A stretch of DNA of 64,000 bases from Diphasiastrum complanatum (Eukaryota; Streptophyta; Lycopodiopsida; Lycopodiales; Lycopodiaceae). Below, piece by piece: positions 37,228 to 50,060 of this stretch. Within the stretch, counting starts at the first letter, position 1; each line of letters begins with the position of its first letter. The notes beneath the pieces are model-generated. The model saw only the letters and a program-made list of their open reading frames with translations. It had not been told where the DNA came from and did no database searches. The stretch lies in contig CM055095.1 in assembly GCA_029204225.1 (NCBI GenBank), positions 66,305,940 to 66,369,939 on the forward strand. The letters run 5' to 3'. Position numbers and translations under genes: made by a program.

Positions 37228-39094
37228 TCATAATCTGGATATGACATAGATTGGCGCAACTGGTCCCAACATCATGGACTCCCCCATATCATAATGTGGA
37301 TATGACATGCTTGCTTGACTCTCTTGTCTGTCCAGGTATTCATGGTATGCCATAACTTGAAGACTTTTCTCAGCAGTCAATATCAAAGATTTAGGACAAG
37401 GCCTTGTCGTTGTAGGTGCTGGTGCTTGCTGTATTGGAGGCCTATTTGGGCTTGGATTCCCTGGATTTGGCCTTTGAAAAATGGATATACCCGGATTTGG
37501 CATTGGTTTGGGCTGCTGCATTGTGGAACAATGAGACTTTGGTTGAATCTTGCCCGTTGAGGGACAATCATCAACTTTAGTCTTCCCTTGGTCATTGCAC
37601 TTCCCCGTTGAAGGCTGCATGATGGCACTTTTCCTTGGATCTTGTGCTGAATTGCCTTCAAGTTGCTCTATTGATGCTAGTCCCCTTTGTACTTCATCAC
37701 TAAGAATTCTTTGCAATGATTGCGCCAAGAGACTTGGTAAAAATCGTTGGACTTCATCGGATGCCAATTTCTTGACTTTCTCAGTTACCATTGGCGTGAT
37801 GGATTCTACCATCTCTGTCTTCTGTGATGATTTTACTTGTTTGCCCGAGGGTATCTTTGCGTACTTTGGGACTTTTGTCAGATTGTCTTCTTCACATTAA
37901 AGGAGTTTTAAATCCAAAAAAGACCCTTTGTAAAGATTCTTTTTATATTTTTTTCTCAATTTTTTCTTACACATGGACCAATCAAAACACTCAAATTTGA
38001 AATCTACGTAACGTAACTTTTTGAGTCCACATTTTGATTCCACACTGAAAATGGCATAACTTTTTAGTAGTAAGTCCGAATTTAGCAAAGTTTGGTGCAT
38101 TGGAAAGCGCTCAACAAGAGCTTTCCAATGATATGTTAGATGACATACTTTTGAGCTACGATTAAAAAGTTATGGCAAGTCAAAAGTATTAGTGTTATAA
38201 TATTTTAATAATATAAACTACATCTTGCACGAATTTTTAAAGGGTCTTTTTGGAGCTCAAAACTTCTCTAATGTCACTCGCTTCATAACCCGGTGGCACT
38301 AAGATTTTTCTTTTATAGTGCGTTCGAGGTGGAAGGGTCACTACAGGTGCATGTCGGTCTACATAGGCCAAATGCCTCCTGGCTATTTGTGGATTTCTCA
38401 TCGGACAATCTCAGCATGGATGATTAACTCCGCATTGTGAACACGAGGGATCAAATGTTGATGGATCCCCTCAATGTGGACATTCAGCACAGCGGTGTTT
38501 CCCTCCGCATCCATAGCATCTTACCAAGTGCAATACACCATCGTCTCTAAGTTGATAGACATACATTGGTAATAGATTCCCCTTAGGATCTTCCACAAAG
38601 TAGACTGGTAGGCTATTATGGTCCTCCATTGAATTCGGTGACATGCAAGAGGATATAACCAAAACTTCTACCTTGCCACTGTTTGTTGAAGAAACTCATG
38701 ATCTAGATGGATCAATCTGACATCCATCCTTCTGGTGAGCTCCTTGTTGGCTTGATTCTGCTTCTGACCGTTGAACCGCTGGATCTTGCTGTCGACAAGC
38801 CTGTTGCTCTGTATTTTGTCCTTTTGGACACCTGGTACTTGGATGATCTCCAAAGAAGAAGGTACATTCGTCCTTTTCAAGAAACTTAACAGAGCGAGCA
38901 TAAGCTTGCTGACAGTTTGAAGTGCAAGGTTCTGGATCTTCCGCTGCACTTGATCTGCTTGACCTTGCTGCACTTTGTTGCCTTGCATGGGGTTCCATTC
39001 TTGTTGGATCTCCCCGGCAACAGTGCCACTGTTGTGTCGTCGATGTAGCATAGGGGGCCATCACTGGGAGCAACAACATTGCCTTCACCTGCAT
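37228..39094 (-). pseudogene. Gag-like coding remains of the short LTR element
   Basis: Frames on the minus strand include 39094-38696 and 38662-38471, the latter with Cys/His knuckle CYGCGGKHRCAECPH and a second one (CSQCGVNHPC-DCP) just after the stop. Then, after a 380-bp DNA insertion, comes 37812-37228 (helical start KKLASDEVQRFLPSLLAQSL, then a Pro-rich stretch and YHEYLDRQESQASMSY). The frames are interrupted by stops and by the MITE-like element at 37897-38276. Paired knuckles suggest nucleic-acid binding as in gag. No protease motif was found. Confidence 0.5.
37897..38276. mobile_element. MITE-like element related to 23823-24825
   Basis: Ends are inverted: CATTAAAGGAGTTTTAAAT...AAAAAAGACCC at 37897, and reversed CATTAGAGAAGTTTTGAGC...AAAAAGACCC from 38276. 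The flanks both show TCA, a possible 3-bp target duplication. On the minus strand the interior matches the right half of the larger foldback element in order: GAGCTACG-.-AAGTTATGGC first, then CGTTACGTAGATTTCAAATT, TGAGTGTTTTGATTGG and CCATGTG-AAGAAA. Confidence 0.7.
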
Positions 39095-39217
39095 AGCAAG
39101 AAGAGAGAGGGAGAGGAAGGAGAGGAGAAAGAGACTGGAGAGAGGGAGAGAGAGAATGCCTAGGTTGAGAAAGGATTTGGGGGCTTGGGCGCCTACCCAA
39201 AGCTATTCTATCCCAAC

Positions 39218-39360
<143 letters not shown>

Positions 39361-41072
39361 TGGAGAAACCAATAGAGTTTTATTAGAATTAGAATGGAAG
39401 ATGATACAATACAAAGGAAATGGCTCCCTCTTATAGATTTTAGAGGTGAGCCTCCTTCACTCTCATTGGCCACTTCATTGAGGCAAGGATTTTAATCCAA
39501 GCCTTTAAAATAAACACAGCTTAAATCTATTGGTGCTAAGAAAGCACAAGGGCACTCACATGATTCATGTGAGTTTTAAGTTGGGCCCTTTTAGCTTTTT
39601 TATTTGCAAGTTGACTTAGGGCCTCTAATGTCATTTTAGAATTTTAAGCCCCTAGTCTCTTATTCCTAGAAATTACAACTTGCTACTTGTGCTCATTGGG
39701 TTGGGCTTACACTGGCCAACAATATTTTAAGTGGTGGGACCCACTTGTTTATTACTGCTCACAGATTCACTGAATCTGTGAACACGTTTCTTTTATCTCT
39801 TTCTTCTTCTTGAATTACTTTACTTCTATTGTTACGGTTCTTTGCGGTTTTTCTTCTTATTAGAACTGTTACAGAGCAGAAGCATTACTCAGGTTTCAAC
39901 ATGTATTCCCAACCTGTTAGTGGGTAACTCAAATCCGATACTCAGCTACATATGTAACCAGACAAAACTCAGGAAGATCAATGTTCAATACAAAGAGCAA
40001 TCCTACCACTAACTACTAAATCAGAAAACAATCCTGCCACTAACTACTAAACCAGATTAACTATTGAAACCAGAAACAAGATTCAAGAAACTAGATTCCT
40101 AACAACATTTTAACAATCTAAGAATCAAGAAACACTCATCACTTGATGCTTAGATTACTCAAGAACAATCAAGAATTGGGTTGTAAGGGAGTATGCAAGA
40201 TCTAAACCACAAACCAACCTATCTAGTTTACTTGAATGCTGATTACTACAAGATTCCACAAACAAGAACTGAATGCTAATCCACAACTAAATAAGAAACA
40301 AGAAACAAGAACCTAGTTAATCCACAATGCAAAGGAATCAAGCATGCTCATAGAAATCTCACTCAAGAGCATTGCCATGAACAAGGAGCTAAGCTATCAT
40401 CAAAAACTCGTGGAGGATCCTCTTTATTTGCTCAAGAGAACTTGACAATACAATCACAAGCTCTCTCACAAGAGAGGGGGGCCCTTAAATAAGCAAGAAG
40501 GCTGCCCATGTGGAGCCCATGTGGCAATTCCACTAAATTAGAAATTACATGTGGAATTTTCCCTTCCACTAAAGGTCACCATCAAAAGGTGGCTCACTCT
40601 AACTAATTTAAGGGGGGTCTACCTTTATTTACAATGCCTAGAAAACATTACTAGCTCCTACATGGTCATTCCTTCTTTGGGATACACCATGTAGGCTCAC
40701 ATAGTTAACTCACTGTCTTCCTAGCTAGTATTTCCTCGGCTCTCATGCTCGGCTCTCAGCTTCTTTTGCTCTCTTCCTTCTGAGACCTCCTCGGTCATGG
40801 GTGAGAGATAACTTGTGTCTTCAGCTTGGCTCGGCACTTGGAGATTCCCTAGAATCTGCTAACATTATCCACCTCTAATCTGTTGCAGGACCCACTACAA
40901 CACCGATGATGTCTTTCGCTTGGCACTTGGAAAAGTGTGGATTTTCGTTCACTTCCGTAAAACCAGGTGCTTATTATTCGCAAAATTTATTCGTCAAAAT
41001 TGGAAGTCTCTCAATTGGCCGCTACATACTAGCCCTCTTGAGCACTTCTTGTGAATCCTGCTCGCCTCGTCG

Positions 41073-43879
41073 TCATGCAGTCTGCTTTCGCTCGCTCATC
41101 TTCCGGCCCAGGGCTTCAAAAACTTGGAAGCGGAGCTTACTTCCGAAGTTGAGGAGCCCCAGATATTCTCTTATTTTTTCTACGAAGCCCATTTCCTGTC
41201 GATCTTCTAGCATGGTCACATAGCGTGACGACATGAAGGCCGCTCTGTAGCATAGCCTGGCCATCATCTCATGGTCTTCTTCTGACTGGATGGCCGTATT
41301 TGGATTGATCCTAATTGGATCCAAGCCTCAATCTCAAAAACACTCTTGCTACATCAGAAAGGCCATGGATCTGCAATATTCGGCACTTTCCTGCACGTAG
41401 AGATCAGCACTTGATTTGTATTTGTGCCCGAAGTCGAGTAACTGTAGCCTCAAATCATCCGGGGAGGTTCTCTCTGAAATTTCCCGAATGACTGGCCAGT
41501 TTACTAACTCCACTCGGGGCTTTTCCACCGGCCATGAGTTTCTGCGTTTGAGTGATCCACTCGCTTCCATGCCGGTGCCTTCAAATATTCTTGAAGTCGC
41601 CTGCTATCCTTCAGGACTTTACTTCGCCATTCTGGCTGCAGTTGTAGCGCGGCAACGATCTCGGCCCTGGTGGAGTATTGGCTTTGATCAATGTCTTCTT
41701 TGCCTCCCCTCATGTTGGGAGGGTATTTCCTCTCAAATTTTTCTGACTCTCTCATGTCAGCCAGTTTGCCTCTGGGCCTAGTAGGGGAGGTTGTTCTGAA
41801 CAGTTGGGATGGCCTTGCCAGATAATCATCTAAGGCCTTGGTGCCCGTATCTTTCTCTTTTGCTCGCTCGCTTGTCGACGGCTCAGCTGCACCCGTGTCT
41901 GGTCTAGACGAGAACCTTCTCGTTTCTGGTTGGTCTGCCAAGAAGTCATCATCACCCCCCATGTCAGTGTTAGTTTCTGGAAGGTCGAGGATGGAATGAT
42001 CTGGGGAGAGGGGTGCGGGGGTGAACGGTTTAGGAGGAGGTGGAATCAACAAGTTATATGCAACATCGGAGGAGTGGAGTTGTTGGAGGAACTCATCCCG
42101 TCGGGCTTTGTAAGTGTCAGCTGGACCTTTTGATGGGCCCATTATTTTGCTAGGAGATGATGAAGAGAGGGGAGATGGAAGAATTGGGTAAGTTGGAATG
42201 AATGTTTCAGAAAAATTAAATGCGAAGTAGGAGAAAGGATTAAAGGTGGGAGGGGGTCGGGGAAAATTCATGGAAGCAGCACTGGCTCTCTGGCCACCCG
42301 ATTCCGAGCTACCATCGTGGTAGCTCATTTCGGATAGGCCAATCATCGAGCGCTTGGCTACTTCAGTGAGCTTTTCAGGGTTAGTGAGGGTTGGATACTG
42401 ATCTGGGATATGGGATGGCGAGGCTAAACCAAAAAACAAACGTGATGTTAGAGCTGAAGATGGAGGTGGAGGTGGAGGTGGAGGTGGAGGGATGATGTTA
42501 GTAGTTGTTGTGGTGGTGGTGGTTAGTGGAGGGGTTTGACTTCTTCCTGGCTGCTTCTCCTTTTCTGGCTCGTCGTCGCTGATTTCTATCAGGTCCACAG
42601 CATCAAAATATTGCGACGTATTTAGCATGTGGACTTGCTGGGCCTGTGGTTGCTGAGCCGCTTCTGTGTCCTGGGGACTGGATATCCCCACTCCCCCCCC
42701 CCCAAAAAAAAAATTTGTGTCCGTGGTGATGTTGGTGGCGTTGGCGTAGTAATCAGTGTGGGTGAGGTGGTGGCTTCATCTAACTGACTTGTGACTTGAG
42801 GTACTGTCGTGTCAGGTGCCAGTGTTGAGGTAGTTGCTCCATCATCCTCGTCGATGACATGTGAGGGTGACGAGTGTTGTTGTGATGCTGTTGACGAGCT
42901 GCCACCATCTGAGGTGGAACCATCGGAAATTGATCCCATCAGTGATGTGCTCCCAGCTTGAAGCTTCTCTTGCTTTCGTTGTTGTCGTGTGCCCGGCAAC
43001 TGAGCCCTTGAGGTATCTGCTTGTTGAGTTCCGGAAGTTGCAACTGTTTGTGGATCCTGTGGTGGGCTTCTGCACTAGAGGGAGGATACTGGTGTTGACT
43101 CGGTTAGCCTGGGATCCCGATGGTGAAGTTGTTCTTGCACGCTTGGACTTCTTGTGTTCAATGGGAATTTCCCATGCCTTGTCCGCAAGTTGCAGTTGTT
43201 GTTGAAGCTTTGGGCCGTTTTGTACTTGATGAAGAGTGATATCTGTCATCAGATATCCCAATACTGTGATGGGCTACTTGTTCTTAATGCACTCATGAAG
43301 ACAATTTGAAGCAAACTGTGTCCAATCATAGAGGTTCTGGGCATGCAGTCGTGAATCTGCCATCATGTGAAACAGGGACATGGGTACCCTCAACACTTTC
43401 ATTCGAGGTTTTTGTGTGCATCTGGTGAGATAGGCACATGCTGCTTGAAGTTGCTTGTCGTTGATGGCTTCCAGCCTGTACCCATCCTTATTCTTCCACT
43501 TGGTCACAGAGGGATCAATGTACTTGAAATATGCCGTTTGCTCTATCTTTTGGAGTGTCCTTGTGACAGTGTTTGGTCCTCACGGGAACCCATAAGGTTG
43601 CAAGTCGGCTGTCGCAAAAGATACATTATAAACATAACTCCATATAGGGAGAACTATGATTTGACATGATCTTGCCGTGGTATGATAATTGGCATATGCC
43701 ATGTGTACTAGATACGGGCTTTGATAGCCTATCAAGACAAGGATCTGAAATTCAATTTCCTTGAAGGACTCCGCCTATTGGTACCAAGTCTGCATCTCTA
43801 TAAGGTCTGACTTGCATAGCTAGATGTCGAGCTTGCTTGCTTCGGGAACATCAGAACTTGAACTGGGATTGGACGACAT
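41073..43879 (-). pseudogene. Accessory open region of the Gypsy element (unknown protein)
   Basis: It starts at ATG 43879 (M-S-S-N-P-S-S-S-S-D). The frame runs to about 43060 with only three or four stops, each one transition from a sense codon (TAG, TGA). It then shifts frame near 43050, again at the C/A homopolymer at 42690, and near 41540. Conserved-looking stretches are AYFKYIDPSVTKWKNKDGYR, KQLQAACAYLTRCTQKP and LYDWTQFASNCLHECIKNK. A low-complexity middle has poly-Thr, ten consecutive Pro, and VDLIEISDDEPE, which looks like a SUMO-interaction motif. The C-terminal part includes LQPEWRSKVLKDSRRLQEYL and VNWPVIREISERTSPDDLRL. Roughly 900 residues when whole. It matches no env, gag or pol domain known to me. 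Confidence 0.55.
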
Positions 43880-43929
43880 GGTGGGAAAATGGAATAATGG
43901 GAGATTCTGGAAAAACTGTGTCAGTTGAG

Positions 43930-45160
43930 GGGTGAGACAGTGGTAAGGGTGTCAGTTGAGATTTGAAGGGTTGGGCTCCGGTTGAGATGTGAAGGGAGGA
44001 CTTCGGTTGAGATCTGAAGGAGTGAGCTCCAATTGAGATGGGAAGGGAGGACTTCGGTTGAGATCTGAAGGAGTGGGCTCCGGTTGAGATGGGAAGGGAG
44101 GACTTTGGTTGAGATCTGAAGAAGTGGGCTCCAGTTGAGATGGGAAGGGAGGACTTCGGTTGAGATCTGAAGGAGTGAGCTCCGGTTGAGATGGGAAATG
44201 GCGGTGCAAAATGGTTCGGAAAGTGTGTGGGGAGTGATGTATCAAAGGGTTTGGAAAGGGAGATATGTGGAAGATGGTTGTGTTGGATAGAATGGTGTGG
44301 GTGGTACGAAATAGGATGATGTAAAGGAGGGTGAACAGAGTGAGGTCGAGTTAAGAAAGATGGGGAGTGGAATAGCAGCAAGTGGAGGTGTTTGACAAGG
44401 TTTGTAATGTTATGGATGTGGATTTGTGAGGAATGAAGCGGGTTGAAGGTATACGGTTTGTGATAGTGATTTTAGGATGTTCAATAGTGTGACAGGAGCG
44501 TGATGAGTGCTCACGTGACACTACCCCTCAGCATGCGAGAATTTGTGATATGAGGTATTCTGTCGGCGACGTTGGGTTTGAAAGTTTCAGTGATGGCGCT
44601 CATAAGAGAGTGATAACGATGGTGGTTGGTAGAGTGTAGAGATGGTGGTTGATCACTGAAGGATTGAACAGTCGAGCACCAGAATCGAACACAATAGCAA
44701 GAAGATCACCGCAGATCATCGCCAGAAGAATGAGCTCGCACTTCGCTGAGGTGCAAATGGCTTCTAGGTGAGGGCATTTATTGTCGTCGTCGTCTGGTTG
44801 CAAGGGAGATGGGACGTGCCGGTTTGTGAAATTCGAATGTATGTCCTCCGGTCGTGATTTAAAATGACTGCTCCGATCGAGATTTAAAGGGGAAGCTCCG
44901 GTCGAGGTCTAACAAAACTGCTTCGAGATTTGACAGAACCGCTTCGGTCGAGATTTGATAGAACTGCTCCGGTCGAGACTTGACAGGTAAGCTCTGGTCG
45001 AGATCTGATAGGGAAGCTCCGGTCGAGATCTGACAGAACTGCTCCGGTCGAGATTCAACTGAACGCTTTGGTTGAGATGTGAGCGGAGTGCTCCGGTTGA
45101 GATTTGAGTGGAGTGCTCCAGTTGAGATTTGACAGGAGCACTCCGGTTGAGATTTGAGAA
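43930..45160. repeat. 25-bp minisatellite GAGAT-TGA-.-GCTCCGGTT in two blocks
   Basis: In 43940-44195 a 51-bp unit (two 25/26-bp subunits such as GAGATCTGAAGGAGTGGGCT and GAGATGGGAAGGAGGACTT, each ending CGGTT) repeats four to five times. In 44850-45160 the 25-bp unit GAGATCTGACAGAACTGCTC + CGGTC repeats about eleven times. About 0.65 kb of non-repeat sequence lies between. The 176-codon minus frame 44381-43851 is a translation of the first block. Confidence 0.85.
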
Positions 45161-45564
45161 AACCTCATGATGAATAAATGGATCTGTTTGATGCAAGTGA
45201 AGAACTTCAAAGAAATATGACTGTGGCTCAGAGTAGAAGTTCTTATGAAAAAGGTGTATCTCCAGGAATGTTGGTTATCCTGAGATACCAATGAGACAGA
45301 GGTGAGGTGGCAGAAGTGTGAGAATGATTTTCTAAGTTATAGCCTATCAGTTGTCGATCTAGAGCATCCATGACCCATGAGTATGAGCAGAAGAAAAAGA
45401 AAAAAAAAAAGGCAAATGCATAGACTGTACATAAGTAATGATATGAAGTATAAACAAGGAACGAGGTGAACAATAGGCATAAAAAACAAGATGTACAAGG
45501 AAAGGAATAAAATAACATTAAAATAATAGGCTTTTCTTTTTCTTTTTTTTCAAGGAGAAAGATC

Positions 45565-48500
45565 CTAAATTGGGTCAACAAAGAACAACTCTTCGTAGTA
45601 CCGCCGTAGACGACCCCTGTTTACGACAGTGTCTAGGAGTGTCCCATCAAGTGTTTGTAACTGGACTGCACCATTAGGAAATATTTTGTTAATAACATAT
45701 GGCCCCTCTCTTCTGAACTTCAATTTGCCAGGGTGCTTCTTTGATGTATAAAGAAGCACCTGGTCACCTAAGTGTAGATCTCTATTGCGTAGGTGACGGT
45801 CATGCCAGGTCTTTTGGCGTCATTTGTTAACTAGTTGTGCGTGATAAGATATTAGCTTGTCTCACATAACTGGGCTAACGTAAATAGTCTGGTTTTGACT
45901 TCTTGTTCTATTGAAGCCTTTTCACAGAGATCTGTTGAAAAAGCTTCCGTAACTCTTAGCGAAGGTACTAAGAATTCTACAGGCATTACCGCCTCTTGAC
46001 CATATACTAAGTGGAAAGGGGTAACCCACCCAGTGGCTTTCTTCGGGGTGGTGCGGTAAGCCCAGATAGCTGAGAAAAGTTTTGTTTCCCAATCAGAGTG
46101 ACTGGTTTCAACTATCTTGGTCAAAATTTTACATATTGTTTTGTTAGTTGATTCAGCCTGGCCATTACACCTAGGATAGTACTTTTTCTATGAACAACAA
46201 GGTAATGGCGTAGGAGATTATCAACGACAACATTTAAAAAATGTGTGCCGCGATCACTAACAAGCTCTATGGGACAGCCAAAATGGATAATAATGTTTTC
46301 GTAAAGAAAACATGCAACTATTTTTGCGTTGGCGTCCTTCGTTGCTCGAGCCTCCACCCACTTAGTGGCGTAATCTGTGCCTATGAGGATGTATCGAGCT
46401 TGGGTATGTTTTGCTGCTGGACTGATTGGTCCAACAAAGTCAATTTCCCACTTATGGAAGGCTTCGTCTTCTATAATGGGAGTCAATGGTGTGAAGTCTG
46501 CTTTGGTGTTTTTCTTTGCTCGTTGACAAACATCACACGTTTTAATGACAGCAACGTGTCTTTAAACAAAGATGGCCACCACAATCCTGCTCGAAGGATA
46601 ATCTTCATTGTGGCTTCAGCAGAAAAGTGGGATGCCCTCATGAGCCTGAGATATTATCGGTGGTATCTCAGATTCATAAGCACATCGTCGAATAATGCCG
46701 TCAACGTCCCTTTTGTAAAGTTGTCTCGCAATTAGCTGAAAGGGCATTGTTTTTATTGAAAAAATTCTTTTTTTCGTTGTAGTCAGGCCTTTCTTTTAGT
46801 TGGCCTTTTGTGAGGAACTGAGTGATCTCCTCAGCCCATAAGGGTGTAGCATCGATCTGAAAAAGGCACGCATCAGGAAGATCATCGTTGACTGGTGCAG
46901 TTGCTTTTTCAACACTTGGTAGTCTGGAAAGGTGATCCGCCATGAAATGTTGGGACCCTTTCCGAACGACTACACGGAAATTAAATTCCTCCAAATTCAG
47001 TAGCCATCGAGCTATTCGTCCTGTCTTACAGGACTTATTAACGATATATAGGAGTGCTTGATGGTCTGTGTAGAAAGCAAAGGTCTGGCCTAACAGATAA
47101 TGTCATAGTCGTTGTACCGCATAGACCATCGCCAATGCTTCTCTCTCAGTAGTTGTATAGTTTACTTCAGCAGGTACTAGTTGCCTGCTTAAAAAACGTA
47201 TAGGAAATTTTTTGCCATACTCGTCCGGTTGTGCAAGGAGACATGGAACTCTTTCGTGTAATCTGGTGAGCGGAGTATGGGAGCCGTCGTCAGGGCTGTT
47301 TTCAACTCCTCAAAGGCCTTAATTCGTTCTTCGGTCCAGCAGAGATCTACCACAACTAAATAAACGAGACATGCCTTGCCGGTATAGTCGATTATAAAGA
47401 TGCGATGATAGTTGGTATGACCGAGGAAGACATATATTTCCTTCACTGTTGCAAATAGGGGCATGTCCACTATAATCTTCATGACGAGTCGGTAGAAATA
47501 CCATTCTTTGATATTATATGCCCAAGTACAACCCCATGGGTGACCCATATTTGGCATTTATCAGGGTTTAGTGAGATGCCGAACCTACGACAGCGAATGT
47601 AGATTTTCTCCAAGCGTCTAGGTGCGTAGCAGTGGAAGAATGTACACCTAGATCGACGAGATAAATCTCCACGACCCGATGTAACAGATCTTGAAAGGCC
47701 AGTTGCATGACCCGTTGGAATGTTGAGGGGGCATTACATAAGCCAAAAGGCATAACGTTATAAGCGTAAACCCCGTTCTCTGTGGCAAAAGCTGTTTTAT
47801 GTTTATCTTCAGGGGCTATTTGAACAAGGAAATAGCCGCTGAATTCATCCAAGAAGCTGAAAGCTTCAGCTCCTGCTATTTCCTCTAATATTTGGGTCGT
47901 TAAGGGCAAGGAAAAATGGTCTTTCTTCGTAACCGCATTAAGGTTCTTGAGGTCGACGCAGATACAAAGCTTGCCATTTTTCTTGGGTACAACCACAATG
48001 GGTGATACCCAATCAGTATGTTAGACTTCATAAATGAAGCCAGCATCCAGCAATTTCTTAATATCCTCATCGATCATCTCACGATAGACTAAGTTACTCT
48101 GGTAAGGTTTAGCCCTAACAGGCTTAGCATTGTCTTCTAGAGGAATCCGATGTACTACTATGTTAGGGGGGATTCCTTTCATTTCAGTATAATTCCATGC
48201 AAATACATCCCTGTATTTGCATAATAAAGTTTCTAGATCAGACAGTTGGGTTGATGACAGATGTGCACCAGCATGAACTATTTGATCTATGTCCTCGTCA
48301 GGATTTTTAAGGTTTAGTGGAATTGTCTTAGCGGGTCCTTCAAAGGAATTGGAACTTGGTGTAGGTTCTTGATGTGGCTGCGATAACTGGATAACAACGT
48401 CATCCAATGTAAAGTCTTTGAACTTCTGTGGAAGATGAAAAGGTGGGTCCACAAAATGTTCTGAGACTTTAGGAATCATTTGAGTTGATTCTTTACTAGA

Positions 48501-50060
48501 CGTGGAAGTTTTGTCGGATTGTTTGTTGTCTATCCCCTCTGACAAGGGCTTGATTGGTTGTTTAAGCTTCGCACGCATCTGTTTTTGACGCTCGGTTAAT
48601 TTTGTATCAATAATTTATTTTTTTGTAACCGAGGTTTTTGTGGTTTTTGAATGGGTGGTGTTGTGGCCTCACTTACCATATTGTCGTCGATTGTATCCCA
48701 GACTTCGTCGAGATACACGTCCCAAGTATATACTTTGGGTTTGGGCCTGTATGCTTGTATGTTTGGTACTTTGGATGTTAGTTGGACATGAGCCAACGGT
48801 CCTGGTGACTTGATCTCCTTAGGAATGACTTTGGATGGATAATGTTGAGCATCTAGATAGAGGAGTACATGATCATCCTTCATTTCGACATCATCCATGG
48901 AAAGAATACCTTCTTCCGAAACATGGGCAGTAGAGACACTAGGTTCTCCTGGACACCAAGCTATAGGAATGGGGTCTATCATCATAAGCGGGATGATGGG
49001 TGTGTCAATGTCTGTAGAAGATGGGAGAATATCCACATCTTATGCAGCCGTTTTGATACGACATCGATTGGAATCCGCACAATCCACGGTGGCTAGTGCA
49101 TGACCCCAATTGATTATGTCTGTGGTTCGTGTATAGTGGCCTTTCGGTTGGATCGGGACACTATCTGATTCATCATATGTTGTAGATGATCAAACATCGT
49201 ATACCTTGGCGGGCTTGACATGGCCATTTGAGTCAACAGTGACTCGTTTATCATGGTTGCCAAAGATAATTTTGTTGTTCTTCCAGTCTTGGACAACACC
49301 TGCCATCTGGAGCCAGGGTGTACCAAGAAGGAGTTTATACGTATTGGCATCTTCTGGTAGGTCTAAGATGACACAATCGATGATAAACTTGACACTTGTT
49401 GTTCGAACTTTTATATTTGATAAATGACCAGCAGGGTCGGTAACTCGTTGATCAGCCATACGAAGTTTATATCCTAGTTGATCGAAGGTATTGAAGCCCC
49501 ATGACTTTTGCCAATGACAAAGCCATTATATTAACGTCTGATCTGCTATCGAGGATAGCAGATATTGCGGGATAATCTTTATAGGACAAAGGTAGTGTGA
49601 TGATATTCCCCTTAGCAACACCTATATTCATCAGATTCATAGGAATCTGAGGAATTTCAGGAATCTCTTCTGGTTTTCGCTGTTCATCAGGAATAGGAGG
49701 CAGCTAAAAACTACGATGAATATAACGTTGAAGTCCGGTGAAGGATTTGATAGCAATATGGAACGGCATGGTGAGTTGAGCTTGCAGGAGGTCAGAAAAT
49801 ACTTCAAGTCCCTGTAGGGATTGCTCCTTTCCGGGGATATGAGCTGATAACGGACTTTTCGTATGTTCTTCCTCTCGCAAAAATTCATCTCGAAATTCGT
49901 TGTATTGTCTTTGTTCCACTTTTGGGTCTGGGTAATCTTTTGGTAATGTGGAGGCTGTCAAATGGCTTCCATGTGGGTCAGCTGGTTTTCCATGGTTTTG
50001 TTGCTGTTCTTGATGTTGGCGTTGTGCTCTAGTAAGAACTCTAACAGGTTCGCATGTGGC
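45565..50060 (-). pseudogene. Gypsy gag tail-protease-RT-RNase H-integrase
   Basis: Gag tail: CEPVRVLTRAQR (50050). Protease: AILDSRSDVNIMALS near 49550, where the D-S/T-G active site has Arg for Gly; then LLLGTPWLQMAG. A pre-RT stretch gives DIDQIVHAGAHLSSTQLSDL. RT: VVPKKNGKLCICVDLKNLNA, FSFLDEFSGYFLVQI and VMPFGLCNAPSTFQRVM; the catalytic Y-x-D-D reads EIYLVDLGVHS (47660), one Asp lost. RNase H: LSRQLVPAEVNYTTTEREAL, FYTDHQALLYIVNKSCKT and FMADHLSRLPS. Integrase: VAVIKTCDVCQRAKK, HKWEIDFVGPISPA, ILIGTDYATKWVEA, PIELVSDRGTHFLN and the C-terminal domain REGPYVINKIFPNGAVQL. Stops and shifts are present at several points (for example 48020, 47567, 46700 and 46120). Not functional. Confidence 0.9.

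Noticed and set aside
43851-44381. 176-codon minus-strand frame with 17-residue repeats
   Set aside because: It is the 51-bp minisatellite read in its open frame, and it overlaps the start of the better-supported accessory region.
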